Source: Mucilaginibacter limnophilus
GTDB lineage: Bacteria; Bacteroidota; Bacteroidia; Sphingobacteriales; Sphingobacteriaceae
DNA: 64,000 nucleotides
Reading direction: 5' to 3'
Assembly (NCBI RefSeq): GCF_004005815.1
Contig: NZ_SACK01000002.1
Location: forward strand, 372,001-436,000
Part shown: piece by piece, positions 10,173 through 18,007 of the stretch
How the letters are laid out: each line of letters starts with the position of its first letter
Position numbering within the stretch: position 1 is the stretch's first letter
Made by a program: the position numbers and the translations under genes
Notes under the pieces: model-generated
Database searches by the model: none
Told to the model about the DNA's origin: nothing
What the model saw: the letters and a program-made list of their open reading frames with translations, nothing else

Positions 10173-11268
10173 ATGACTAAAGAACAGATTCAGGATTTGA
10201 GGGATAGAACAGCTTCCCTGAGGAGGCATCTTTGACATCGACGCCAAACTTGAAAAATTAACCGAAGAACAGGAAATAACCGTAGGGCCTCACTTTTGGG
10301 ATGCGCCTAAAGAGGCCGAAAAAGTACTCGCCTCAATAAAAGCAAAAAAGATATGGACTGATGCTTACCAGCAGGTGGCATCAAGCGTTGACGATACTCA
10401 GGTACTGTATGAGTTTTTTCAGGGTGGCGACGCTACAGAGGCTGAAATGCAGGAGCAGTTTAACGCCTCGCTAAAGCTTATTGAAGACCTTGAGTTTAAA
10501 AACATGCTTTCAGCAGAGGAGGATCAGCTGAATGCAGTATTGCAGATAACTGCCGGAGCCGGTGGTACCGAAAGCTGCGACTGGGCCGGTATGCTGATGC
10601 GTATGTACATTATGTGGGGCGAAAAGAACGGCTACAAGGTAACCGAGCAGGACTTTCAGGAAGGTGACGTGGCCGGTGTTAAAACCGTTACGCTGCAGTT
10701 TGAGGGTGAATTTTCATACGGCTACCTGAAAGGTGAAAACGGCGTGCACAGGCTGGTGCGGGTATCTCCTTTTGATGCCAACGCCAAGCGCCATACTTCG
10801 TTTGCTTCGGTATATGTGTACCCGCTGGTTGATGACACCATTGAGATAGAAGTTAACCCTGCAGATATCGAGTTTGAAACCTTCCGCTCGGGCGGTGCCG
10901 GTGGGCAGAACGTAAACAAGGTGGAAACCGCCGTGCGTTTGTATCACAAGCCATCGGGCATCATCATAAAAAACCAGGAGTCGCGCTCGCAATTACAGAA
11001 TAAAGAAAATGCAATCCGACTGTTAAAATCGCAATTATATGAAATTGAGATGCGCAAGCGCATGGAAACCACCAATGCTATTGAGGGGAGCAAGAAAAAA
11101 ATAGAATGGGGTTCGCAAATACGTAACTACGTATTGCATCCTTACAAATTGGTGAAAGACTTGCGCACCGACCATGAAACATCAAACGCGCAGGCGGTGC
11201 TTGATGGCGATTTAAACGACTTTTTAAAGGCTTACCTGATGGAGTTTGGCGGGCCGAAAGGGGCGTAA
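10173..11268 (+). CDS. prfB: Peptide chain release factor 2 with programmed +1 frameshift
   Basis: RF2 terminates translation at UGA and UAA. The gene is read as join(10173..10232, 10234..11268), 364 aa. After 20 codons the zero frame reads CTT TGA C, preceded by the SD-like AGGAGG three bases before CTT. This is the classic autoregulatory slip site: low RF2 favours the +1 shift and makes more RF2. Downstream, GTE, the RF2-type anticodon tripeptide SPF ([14 protein letters not shown]) and the catalytic GGQ ([13 protein letters not shown]) are intact. Length and domains are normal, so this is not a broken gene. The start is supported by the adjacent -7 box. Confidence 0.96.
10221..10235 (+). 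promoter_or_regulatory. RF2 +1 frameshift site AGGAGGcatCTTTGA
   Basis: An SD-like AGGAGG (10221-10226), a 3-nt spacer, slippery CTT (10230-10232) and in-frame TGA (10233-10235) followed by C make up the standard RF2 recoding signal. Skipping T10233 restores the frame [10 protein letters not shown]. Confidence 0.95.
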
Positions 11269-11276
11269 GCATTATG

Positions 11277-11377
11277 AAACACACCCATTAATGTTAATGA
11301 GTTAGTACTGTTTCCGCTTCCCCTTGAGAGGGATTTACCGGGTGCAAATTTGCAGTGACATTAACTAAGGTGTGTTT
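11277..11377. repeat. About 100-bp element with 9-bp terminal inverted repeats
   Basis: AAACACACC (11277-11285) and GGTGTGTTT (11369-11377) are perfect inverted ends. Inside them, TTAATG/CATTAA and TAGTACTG/CAGTGA words form an imperfect longer hairpin. It fills most of the 142-bp gap between prfB and the esterase gene and may be a MITE-like or REP-like element. No ORF is inside. Confidence 0.5.
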
Positions 11378-11410
11378 GCCGATAATATTTTAACAGTATA
11401 GTCTGAAATT

Positions 11411-12325
11411 ATGAGACGCTTTTTTATCCTTTTTACCTTCTTACTAATGGCTTTTCTTTTCTTCGGCAATAAAACAATTGCACAGCAAGCGCCTATTCTG
11501 CTTTACCCTAATGGCGTGCCCAACAGCAAGCCAACACCTGCTGCATATGTGGAAAAGAAGGATGGTGATTGGATATATAAGGTAAGTATTCCTACTATTA
11601 CGCCTTACTTTCCTGAAAAGCCAAACGGAACAGCAGTGATCGTGTGTCCGGGTGGCGGCTATGCCGGTCTTGCATCGGGGCATGAAGGGAAAGATGTAGC
11701 CAAAGCGTTTAATGAAGTTGGTGTTACCGCTTTTGTATTGAAGTATCGCCTGCCAAGCGATTCAATTATGGTTGACAAAACCATCGGTCCGCTGCAGGAT
11801 GCGCAGCGTGCGGTACAAATATTAAGGGAGCGCGCCAAAGAGTGGAAGATCAATCCGAATAAGATTGGCATTATGGGCTTTTCGGCCGGCGGGCATTTCG
11901 CGGCAACAGCCATTACGCATTTTAACAAGCCGGTAATCGATAATAAGAACAATATCAATCTGCGTCCTGATTTTGGAATACTGATTTATCCGGTAATAAC
12001 TTTTGGTGAATATACCCACCTTGGTTCGAAGGAAAATCTTGTAGGTAAAGATGCTACCCAGCAATTGATCGATCTGTACAGTGATGAAAAGCAGGTAACC
12101 GCGCAAACGCCGCCTACCTTCCTTGTTCACTCAACTGATGACCAAACAGTGCCGGTACAAAATAGCTTGCTATTTTATGAAGCATTGGTAAAAAATGGTG
12201 TTATTAAAGCCGAAATGCATATTTATCAGGCTGGCGGGCATGGCTACGGCATGAACAACCGCACCACAAAAGACAAATGGTTTGAAAGCCTGAAAAACTG
12301 GATGGCGGCCAATGGGTGGCTGTAA
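11411..12325 (+). CDS. Secreted alpha/beta hydrolase, acetyl-xylan-esterase-like
   Basis: This is a 304-aa exported alpha/beta hydrolase. Residues 1-24 form a signal peptide (hydrophobic run ending FFGNKTIAQQ). The oxyanion motif CPGGGYAGLA, nucleophile GFSAGGH, acid VHSTDDQTVP and the His in GGHGYG complete a Ser-Asp-His triad. The arrangement, including an HEG after the GGGY, is typical of BD-FAE/axeA1-like carbohydrate esterases that deacetylate xylan or other polysaccharides. The substrate is inferred only. It is a single gene without a neighbouring polysaccharide locus, so it may act on diverse esters in the periplasm. Confidence 0.85.
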   Translation: MRRFFILFTFLLMAFLFFGNKTIAQQAPILLYPNGVPNSKPTPAAYVEKKDGDWIYKVSIPTITPYFPEKPNGTAVIVCPGGGYAGLASGHEGKDVAKAFNEVGVTAFVLKYRLPSDSIMVDKTIGPLQDAQRAVQILRERAKEWKINPNKIGIMGFSAGGHFAATAITHFNKPVIDNKNNINLRPDFGILIYPVITFGEYTHLGSKENLVGKDATQQLIDLYSDEKQVTAQTPPTFLVHSTDDQTVPVQNSLLFYEALVKNGVIKAEMHIYQAGGHGYGMNNRTTKDKWFESLKNWMAANGWL

Positions 12326-12337
12326 GCTATCTTAAAC

Positions 12338-12425
12338 GTCATCACGAGGAACGAAGCAATCTTTGAAGTGTTTACGCTGATATGCTTATGTAGATATTGC
12401 CAAGCTATTGCTCGCAATCACGCGG
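12338..12425. repeat. Degenerate dispersed palindrome (GTCAT..CGAGGAACGAAGCAATC type)
   Basis: CGTCATCACGAGGAACGAAG followed by CAATC, and further on ATTGCTCGCAATCACG, are inverted relatives of each other. The sequence resembles a widely scattered intergenic repeat known from many bacterial genomes. It occupies the convergent junction between the esterase and the SirB1-like gene. Confidence 0.55.
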
Positions 12426-12439
12426 TAAATAACTGAATA

Positions 12440-13300
12440 CTACTCCTCTGTTATCGCCAGCAGCTCATTTAGCTCAGATACTTTCTCTGGCTGACCTAAA
12501 TTTTCATAAGCGCTGATAAGGTTGCGCAGCACCCGTTTTACAATATCGGTGTTTGAGCATGGCTCGTAAAACTGCCTGTCGGGCTGCAGGTTCAGCTTGT
12601 TTAAAAACATATCAACATCCCGGCGACCGAAAACGGCCCCTTTGTTAAAGGCGTTTATATAAAATAATATGCCGCTTTCAAAATCGCTTTGCATGCTTTC
12701 ATCCAAATAGGCCAAAATAAAATGCTGCGGCAGGTTAACGCCATATACCGGTATGTCCAGCTTTTGCGCTATTATAGAGTAAATGATGGCCAGTGATATT
12801 TGGTTGCCTTTTTTGGTTTCCAATACCTGGCTGATATAGCTGTTCTGCGGGTCCTGATGATTGGTGGTGTTGCCGCTGAAGCCGTAGATGTGGTAAAACA
12901 CATGGTTTATCAGCTTCACTTGCTCAACAGGGCTGCCCTCATGCATCATTTGCACCCATATATCGCGCTTAATGGCTTCTATCTGGTTAATTACCTTCTG
13001 TTCGTCCAGATCGGGATATTGGTAGCGGTTCAAAATTAACACACCCTGCAGCAGGTCAAATGCGCCGCCATGTAGCCACAGCTTAAAATCTTCTTTTAAA
13101 ATGCCGAATTGTATCTCGTGGACAAGGTTAGCAATGCGCTCCTGCAAAATCGGGTCGAAAGCTTCTGTAAAGGCGGCTTCAAGGTATTCAATAGCTTCGC
13201 CGCCAAAAGAGAGTAGTTTATTATGTACATGCTGAAAAATTTCCTGATCGGGGTCGTCCAGTAATTTTATCAGTGAATTTACTTCATTGGTATTTATCAT
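12440..13300 (-). CDS. SirB1-like transglutaminase-fold protein
   Basis: The 286-aa protein carries the SirB1/transglutaminase-like domain (PF13369-like): LINHVFYHIYGFSGN, then SYISQVLETKKGNQISLAIIYSIIAQKLDIPVYGVNLPQHFILAY, and a C-terminal helical TPR-like end (VLRNLISAYENLGQPEKVSELNELL). No signal peptide is present, so it is cytosolic. The family is widespread and has no proven reaction. The residues GNQISL and PQHF occupy the places where transglutaminases have catalytic Cys and His; here Cys is absent, so the fold is probably non-catalytic. It starts 41 nt from the divergent methyltransferase gene. Confidence 0.8.
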   Translation of the reverse strand: MINTNEVNSLIKLLDDPDQEIFQHVHNKLLSFGGEAIEYLEAAFTEAFDPILQERIANLVHEIQFGILKEDFKLWLHGGAFDLLQGVLILNRYQYPDLDEQKVINQIEAIKRDIWVQMMHEGSPVEQVKLINHVFYHIYGFSGNTTNHQDPQNSYISQVLETKKGNQISLAIIYSIIAQKLDIPVYGVNLPQHFILAYLDESMQSDFESGILFYINAFNKGAVFGRRDVDMFLNKLNLQPDRQFYEPCSNTDIVKRVLRNLISAYENLGQPEKVSELNELLAITEE

Positions 13301-13341
13301 GGGTATAACTAAAGTATCACTATTTATCTATTTTTACAACC

Positions 13342-14127
13342 ATGTTCAATATAAGGTTTGCGGCCGATTACCTGCTTCACCGCTTTAAAGCGAAAACCAG
13401 GCACGGCATACACTCTCCCTTTGTATATCATTTGGTTGATAAAGTAATATACGACACCCAGCCTAAAAAAGTGTACAATGAAATTGAGGCTACCCGGAAT
13501 TTACTTCTTTCTGACGATAGACTGATCACCGTTACCGACCTTGGCGCCGGTTCGCACCTTAATAATAATAAACAAAAAAAGATAAGCGCCCTCGCCAAAA
13601 ACGCACTTAAAGCGCCAAAATTAGCGCAACTGCTATACAGGCTTGTAGCTGATATGCAACCAAAAAGCATTATTGAGCTGGGTACATGCCTCGGCGTAAC
13701 CACCCTGTATCTGCAAAAGGCTGCACCCGAGGCAAAGGTTTTTACACTGGAAGGTTGCCCGCAAACTGCGTCGGTAGCTAATAAACAGTTTGAAGCTCAT
13801 CAGTTAAATAATATAAACCTTGACGTGGGAAACTTTGATGATACCCTGCTACCAATTATAGACAGTTTGCCACAGCTTGATTTTGTATATGTTGACGGCA
13901 ATCACCAAAAAGAAGCAACCCTGCGGTATTTTGAATGGTGCCTGCCAAAAGTACACGAAGGCACGCTGCTAATATTCGACGATATTTACTGGAGTGAAGG
14001 CATGAAAGAAGCCTGGGCGCAAATAAAAGCGCATCCTCAGGTAACAGTAACTATTGATTTGTTCTGGATAGGACTTGTCTACTTCAAAAAAGGGCAGGCG
14101 AAAGAAGATTTTATGGTGAAGGTTTAG
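13342..14127 (+). CDS. Class I SAM-dependent methyltransferase (family 24-like)
   Basis: This 261-aa cytosolic protein has a Rossmann methyltransferase core: motif I IIELGTCLGVTTLYL, an acidic residue after it (VFTLEGCP), DFVYVDGNHQKEATLRYFEW, and LLIFDDIYWSEGM. The pattern resembles O-methyltransferases of the Methyltransf_24/caffeoyl-CoA type. The N-terminal part (MFNIRFAADYLLHRFKAKTR) with HGIHSPFVY is a conserved Bacteroidota extension. The substrate is unknown. It diverges from the SirB1-like gene, and its 3' end abuts a 17-bp inverted repeat. Confidence 0.8.
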   Translation: MFNIRFAADYLLHRFKAKTRHGIHSPFVYHLVDKVIYDTQPKKVYNEIEATRNLLLSDDRLITVTDLGAGSHLNNNKQKKISALAKNALKAPKLAQLLYRLVADMQPKSIIELGTCLGVTTLYLQKAAPEAKVFTLEGCPQTASVANKQFEAHQLNNINLDVGNFDDTLLPIIDSLPQLDFVYVDGNHQKEATLRYFEWCLPKVHEGTLLIFDDIYWSEGMKEAWAQIKAHPQVTVTIDLFWIGLVYFKKGQAKEDFMVKV

Positions 14128-14128
14128 T

Positions 14129-14208
14129 TAGTCCATGGACCATAGTCGGTAGGACCATGGTAAGAAAGGCGTTTCTATGGTCCATGGACTATCGACTAAG
14201 GACTAAAA
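14129..14208. repeat. 17-bp perfect inverted repeat with CCATGG cores
   Basis: TAGTCCATGGACCATAG (14129-14145) and CTATGGTCCATGGACTA (14175-14191) are perfect inverted copies 29 bp apart; each half also contains the palindrome TCCATGGA. The element continues with CGACTAAGGACTAAAA (to 14208), a word found again at 37669-37688. It occupies a convergent gene junction and could act as a terminator-like structure. Confidence 0.7.
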
Positions 14209-15345
14209 TCAAAACGCTTCCGCCAAACTCATGTACAACCCGCTTTGGCGTGGTTCGCCGGGGCGCTTTTCGCCTATGCCGTAATCAATGCGCATGCTTA
14301 AGCCCTTTTCCACGTCGAAAAAGTAACGTACACCGCCGCCAACGCTTGGCTTTAGCTCATCAAAACTGAACTTCTTGTGAAAAACTTCTCCTGCCCCGGC
14401 AAAGCCAACAATACCGAAGCGGTCGCTTATGCGGTAGCGTAGTTCGGCCTGACCGGCTATCAGGTTACGATCGCGGAAACGGCCATTATAGTAACCACGC
14501 ATAATTTCGTCGGTACCAAGTGTGGGCAGCAGGTAAAAGGGAGCCGCGTCGCCAACAAGGCTTTGTTCATTAATGTTAAGGCCAAGCACAAGGCGCTTGC
14601 TTAAACTAAAAAATTGCGCGTACTCCAGGCTAAAAAAACCACCCTGGTAATTGTTTATATTGTACAGGCCTTTTATCAGTTCAAAAGTAGTGGTTACTAT
14701 TGCGCCGCTGGTTGTATACGTATTGTTGTTGCGGTTGTCAAATACAAAGCTTGGCCCGCCACTTAATGTAACGCCACCACGTGGTTGCTGCTCGCGCGGT
14801 AAATTTTGATAGATACCGTCGCGTACCTTGTCTTCAAAAATATATCGGGCGCCACCACCAACTACGCCAAGATAAATATTTGACCCAAAACGTTTTTCGG
14901 CCGTTGCTCTTGCACGCATGCGTTTGTAGCCTAATGCGTCTTTATCGGCCTTACGGGTGTTATTGCCAATACCATAATAATCAAACGGGAAATTAATATA
15001 GCTTATTAAACCTGTATAGTGGTAACGGTTTTGCGGTGTCCAGTAATTGGTAGTAAGGCTTGCACGTGTTTGGCCCTTGGTAGTAAGCGTGATATAGCCA
15101 AATATATTTGATACACGTGTATTATTATTAAGCGTATCGGTATAAAACGAATACAAGGCCGAACCGCCGGCTTCAATACCGGTTTCGGGGGCCGAGGCTA
15201 AAACCGGGAGCACAAAAAAGCTGCTGTGTTTGCTGCTATCCTGCTCAAACAGCATTTTGCGTATAAACTTCGGGATAAGCTTGCGTTGCGCGAAACAAGG
15301 GTTTAGGATGATGCTTGCAATAAGCAGTAAAATGATTTTTTTCAT
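14209..15345 (-). CDS. Outer-membrane beta-barrel protein of the BamA/TamA surface-antigen type
   Basis: The 378-aa protein has a signal peptide (MKKIILLLIASIILNPCFAQ) followed by a sequence of alternating beta-strands rich in Tyr/Gly/Asn and a C-terminal Phe, typical of a 16-stranded Omp85-type barrel. GGGVRYFFDVEKGLSMRIDYGIG near the end and the EIMRGYYNGRFRDRNLIAGQAELRY stretch match the bacterial surface antigen (D15) domain. No POTRA repeats are present, so it is a barrel-only relative, common in Bacteroidota. Its role is unknown; export or scaffold functions would be guesses. Confidence 0.8.
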   Translation of the reverse strand: MKKIILLLIASIILNPCFAQRKLIPKFIRKMLFEQDSSKHSSFFVLPVLASAPETGIEAGGSALYSFYTDTLNNNTRVSNIFGYITLTTKGQTRASLTTNYWTPQNRYHYTGLISYINFPFDYYGIGNNTRKADKDALGYKRMRARATAEKRFGSNIYLGVVGGGARYIFEDKVRDGIYQNLPREQQPRGGVTLSGGPSFVFDNRNNNTYTTSGAIVTTTFELIKGLYNINNYQGGFFSLEYAQFFSLSKRLVLGLNINEQSLVGDAAPFYLLPTLGTDEIMRGYYNGRFRDRNLIAGQAELRYRISDRFGIVGFAGAGEVFHKKFSFDELKPSVGGGVRYFFDVEKGLSMRIDYGIGEKRPGEPRQSGLYMSLAEAF

Positions 15346-15428
15346 TCGATAGAAAGATACGAATTAATGTACACCAATGCGACAAGGTTGTTTTTTGATT
15401 TTGAAAATAAGCATGTCAACAAAATAGC

Positions 15429-15436
15429 TACTTTTG
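15429..15436 (+). promoter_or_regulatory. -7 box TACTTTTG of the deoxyhypusine synthase-like gene
   Basis: TACTTTTG fits TAnnTTTG and lies 22 nt before the ATG. A TTTG at 15400-15403 is 25 bp upstream, slightly farther than usual. Confidence 0.5.
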
Positions 15437-15458
15437 CAAAAATTTAAATACCACCATC

Positions 15459-16442
15459 ATGAGTAACGTAGCAAGAGGACCTATATCACAGTTCATTGAA
15501 AAAAATTACCTGCATTTTAATGCTGCCGCATTGGTTGATGCTGCAAAGGGTTATGAAACGCACCTGCTTGAAGGTGGTAAAATGATGGTGACCCTTGCCG
15601 GTGCCATGAGTACTGCCGAACTGGGTATTTCGCTTGCCGAAATGATACGTCAGGGCAAGATCGACATTATATCGTGCACAGGCGCTAACCTTGAAGAGGA
15701 CATTATGAACCTGGTAGCGCACTCACACTACAAACGCGTACCAAACTACCGCGACTTAAGTCCGCAAGATGAGTGGGACTTATTAGAGAACCATTACAAC
15801 CGCGTAACCGATACCTGTATCCCTGAAGAGGAAGCTTTCCGCCGCCTGCAAAAGCACATCCACAAAATATGGAAAGACGCCGATGATGCCGGGGAGCGTT
15901 ATTTTCCGCATGAGTATATGTACAAGATATTGTTAAGCGGCGAGTTGGAGCAGTATTATGAGATCGACCCTAAAAACTCGTGGATGCTGGCTGCTGCCGA
16001 GCGTAACCTGCCTATTGTAGTACCGGGATGGGAAGACTCAACCATGGGTAACATCTTCGCTTCATATGTAATAAAAGGCCAGATCAAAGCCTCAACCATG
16101 AAAAGCGGTATCGAGTACATGGCATGGCTGGCCGACTGGTATGTAAAAAATTCAGATGGCAAAGGCATTGGCTTTTTCCAGATTGGCGGCGGTATAGCGG
16201 GCGACTTCCCGATATGCGTTGTGCCAATGCTATACCAGGATATGGAAATGGAAAATATTCCTTTCTGGAGCTATTTCTGCCAGATATCTGATTCAACAAC
16301 ATCATACGGTTCATACTCGGGCGCAGTGCCAAATGAAAAGATCACCTGGGGGAAACTGGATATCAACACGCCGAAATTCATTGTTGAATCAGACGCTACC
16401 ATTGTAGCCCCACTGATATTCGCCTGGATACTAAAACAATAA
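15459..16442 (+). CDS. Deoxyhypusine synthase family protein
   Basis: This 327-aa cytosolic protein is homologous to eukaryotic/archaeal deoxyhypusine synthase, which transfers the aminobutyl group of spermidine to eIF5A. NAD-binding segments are visible (VTLAGAMSTAELG, SCTGANLEEDI, FFQIGGGIAGDFP). The catalytic Lys of the human enzyme sits in WGKI; here WGKLD carries the equivalent K299, so the enzyme is probably active. Bacteria have no eIF5A, so the product must differ; some bacterial relatives are thought to make homospermidine or related polyamines. No EF-P or polyamine gene is adjacent. It is monocistronic. Confidence 0.88.
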   Translation: MSNVARGPISQFIEKNYLHFNAAALVDAAKGYETHLLEGGKMMVTLAGAMSTAELGISLAEMIRQGKIDIISCTGANLEEDIMNLVAHSHYKRVPNYRDLSPQDEWDLLENHYNRVTDTCIPEEEAFRRLQKHIHKIWKDADDAGERYFPHEYMYKILLSGELEQYYEIDPKNSWMLAAAERNLPIVVPGWEDSTMGNIFASYVIKGQIKASTMKSGIEYMAWLADWYVKNSDGKGIGFFQIGGGIAGDFPICVVPMLYQDMEMENIPFWSYFCQISDSTTSYGSYSGAVPNEKITWGKLDINTPKFIVESDATIVAPLIFAWILKQ

Positions 16443-16578
16443 TTTAAAACAAAAAAGATTTTTATCAACTTATATATTGATTATAAACAGCCCTATTCTG
16501 AAATGTGCGTTTAAGCGCATTTTAAGCCATTTTAGCCCTTGTTTAGAACGATTATAAATTGTTGATAACTGTCATTTA

Positions 16579-16612
16579 TTTGTCAGCCATACTGTAATAA
16601 GTTTTACTTTTG
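16579..16612 (+). promoter_or_regulatory. Main promoter of the alternative complex III/oxidase operon
   Basis: TTTG (16579-16582) and TACTTTTG (16605-16612) are 22 bp apart, a strong match to the Bacteroidota sigma-A promoter. It lies in the 254-bp gap (16443-16696) before actA, leaving a leader of about 80 nt that is A/T-rich with no obvious riboswitch. Confidence 0.7.
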
Positions 16613-16696
16613 TGGCTGGAAAATTCGGCTGTAAACACAAAAATCGCACCGTGTTTTTGAAAATTTAATAAATATTAGTCAGTATAAATACACTTT

Positions 16697-17962
16697 ATGA
16701 GTAATATCTCATTAATCCTTAAACAATTCTCAAGGTCAGTTTTACTGGTTGCGGGGTTAGCTTTATTAAGCAATACAACCTTTGCCCAGGCAGATCCGGC
16801 CAAAGGCGAAACCATTTTCAAAGCTAAATGTACGGCCTGTCACAAGATCGATTCGAAGCTGGTTGGTCCGGCTTTGGGCCCGCAAATATCATCAGAAACT
16901 GATGATGCTTATCTGGTAAAATGGATACAGAACAGCCAGGCGCTTATCGCTGCCAAAAACCCTAAAGCGGTAAAGATCTATGACGAGTATAACCAAATGG
17001 CGATGCCTCCGTTCCCGGATCTTAGCGAGGCCGACATTACAAACGTTATCGCTTACGTTCGCGAAGAGCATAAAAAAGCATCTGCAGCACCTGCTGCAGG
17101 AGCCGCCGGTGCAACTGCTGCTGCTGAAACCGGCCCGAGCAGTATCCTGATTTGGGGTTTGGTTGGCGTTATCGTTATCGCTTTCATTGTTATACTGGTA
17201 CTTAACAAAGTTATCGGCACGTTAGAGCGCCTTCTGCTTAAAAACAAAGACCTTGTTTTAGAAGAAGAAGTTGTAGAGGGTGAGCCTGTTGATAAATTCG
17301 CTACACTTAAAAAACTGGCTAAAAACAAAAAACTGATGTTTTTTGTGGTGCTGTGCTTTGTTATCGCATTGGGCAGCTGGAACTGGGTAATTATGTGGAA
17401 TACCAACATGCACCAGGGTTACCAACCGGTACAGCCTATTAAATACTCGCACGAGTTGCACGCCGGAGCAATGAAGATTGATTGCCAGTATTGCCACAGC
17501 GGCGCTTACAAATCAAAGAACGCCTCGATACCGTCACTTAACGTTTGTATGAACTGCCACAAGGTGGTTAAAACCGAATCACCTGAGATTCACAAAATTT
17601 ACGACGCTTTGGGCTACGATCCTGATAAAGGAACTTATGACAGCACACAAGCCAAGCCGATACAGTGGGTGCGCATACACAACCTGCCTGATTTTGCTTA
17701 CTTCAACCACTCGCAACACGTAGTAGTTGGCGGTATCAAATGTCAGCAGTGCCACGGCCCAATTCAAACCATGCCTGAGGTTTACCAATATTCACCACTT
17801 ACAATGAAATGGTGTATACAGTGCCACAAACGCACCGAGGTTAACTTTAAAGGCAATGCTTACTACGACAAGATGATGCACGTTCACGACCTGATTAAAA
17901 AAGGCGAGAAAGTATCAGCTGCGGTAATGGGTGGTTTGGAATGTTCAAAATGCCACTATTAA
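16697..17962 (+). CDS. actA: Alternative complex III subunit A, six-heme cytochrome c fusion
   Basis: ActA is the multiheme cytochrome c subunit of the quinol:cytochrome c oxidoreductase (alternative complex III). The 421-aa protein has six CxxCH sites: CTACH (45), CQYCH (263), CMNCH (284), CQQCH (349), CIQCH (373) and CSKCH (416). The first belongs to an N-terminal monoheme cytochrome domain after a signal peptide (cleavage near residue 30); the other five form the ActA pentaheme domain. Between them are an Ala-rich linker (127-146) and two membrane helices (149-171 and 213-234). It is the first gene of the operon, 45 nt before actB. Confidence 0.93.
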   Translation: MSNISLILKQFSRSVLLVAGLALLSNTTFAQADPAKGETIFKAKCTACHKIDSKLVGPALGPQISSETDDAYLVKWIQNSQALIAAKNPKAVKIYDEYNQMAMPPFPDLSEADITNVIAYVREEHKKASAAPAAGAAGATAAAETGPSSILIWGLVGVIVIAFIVILVLNKVIGTLERLLLKNKDLVLEEEVVEGEPVDKFATLKKLAKNKKLMFFVVLCFVIALGSWNWVIMWNTNMHQGYQPVQPIKYSHELHAGAMKIDCQYCHSGAYKSKNASIPSLNVCMNCHKVVKTESPEIHKIYDALGYDPDKGTYDSTQAKPIQWVRIHNLPDFAYFNHSQHVVVGGIKCQQCHGPIQTMPEVYQYSPLTMKWCIQCHKRTEVNFKGNAYYDKMMHVHDLIKKGEKVSAAVMGGLECSKCHY

Positions 17963-18007
17963 TATTTAGAGATTTAGAACTTAGCAATTACAGTTTATAT
18001 AGCTTAA

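Noticed and set aside
10173..10375. Apparent disruption at the start of prfB (in-frame TGA after 20 codons)
   Set aside because: It is the normal programmed +1 frameshift of release factor 2; AGGAGG, CTT TGA C and the continuing frame are all intact.
11269..11410. tRNA or small structured RNA gene after prfB
   Set aside because: The hairpin arms do not give a cloverleaf and no TTCGA-type loop is present; a repeat element is the better reading.
16443..16696. Riboswitch in the leader of the respiratory operon
   Set aside because: Only AT-rich sequence, short weak inverted words and a promoter are visible; no known aptamer pattern is recognised.
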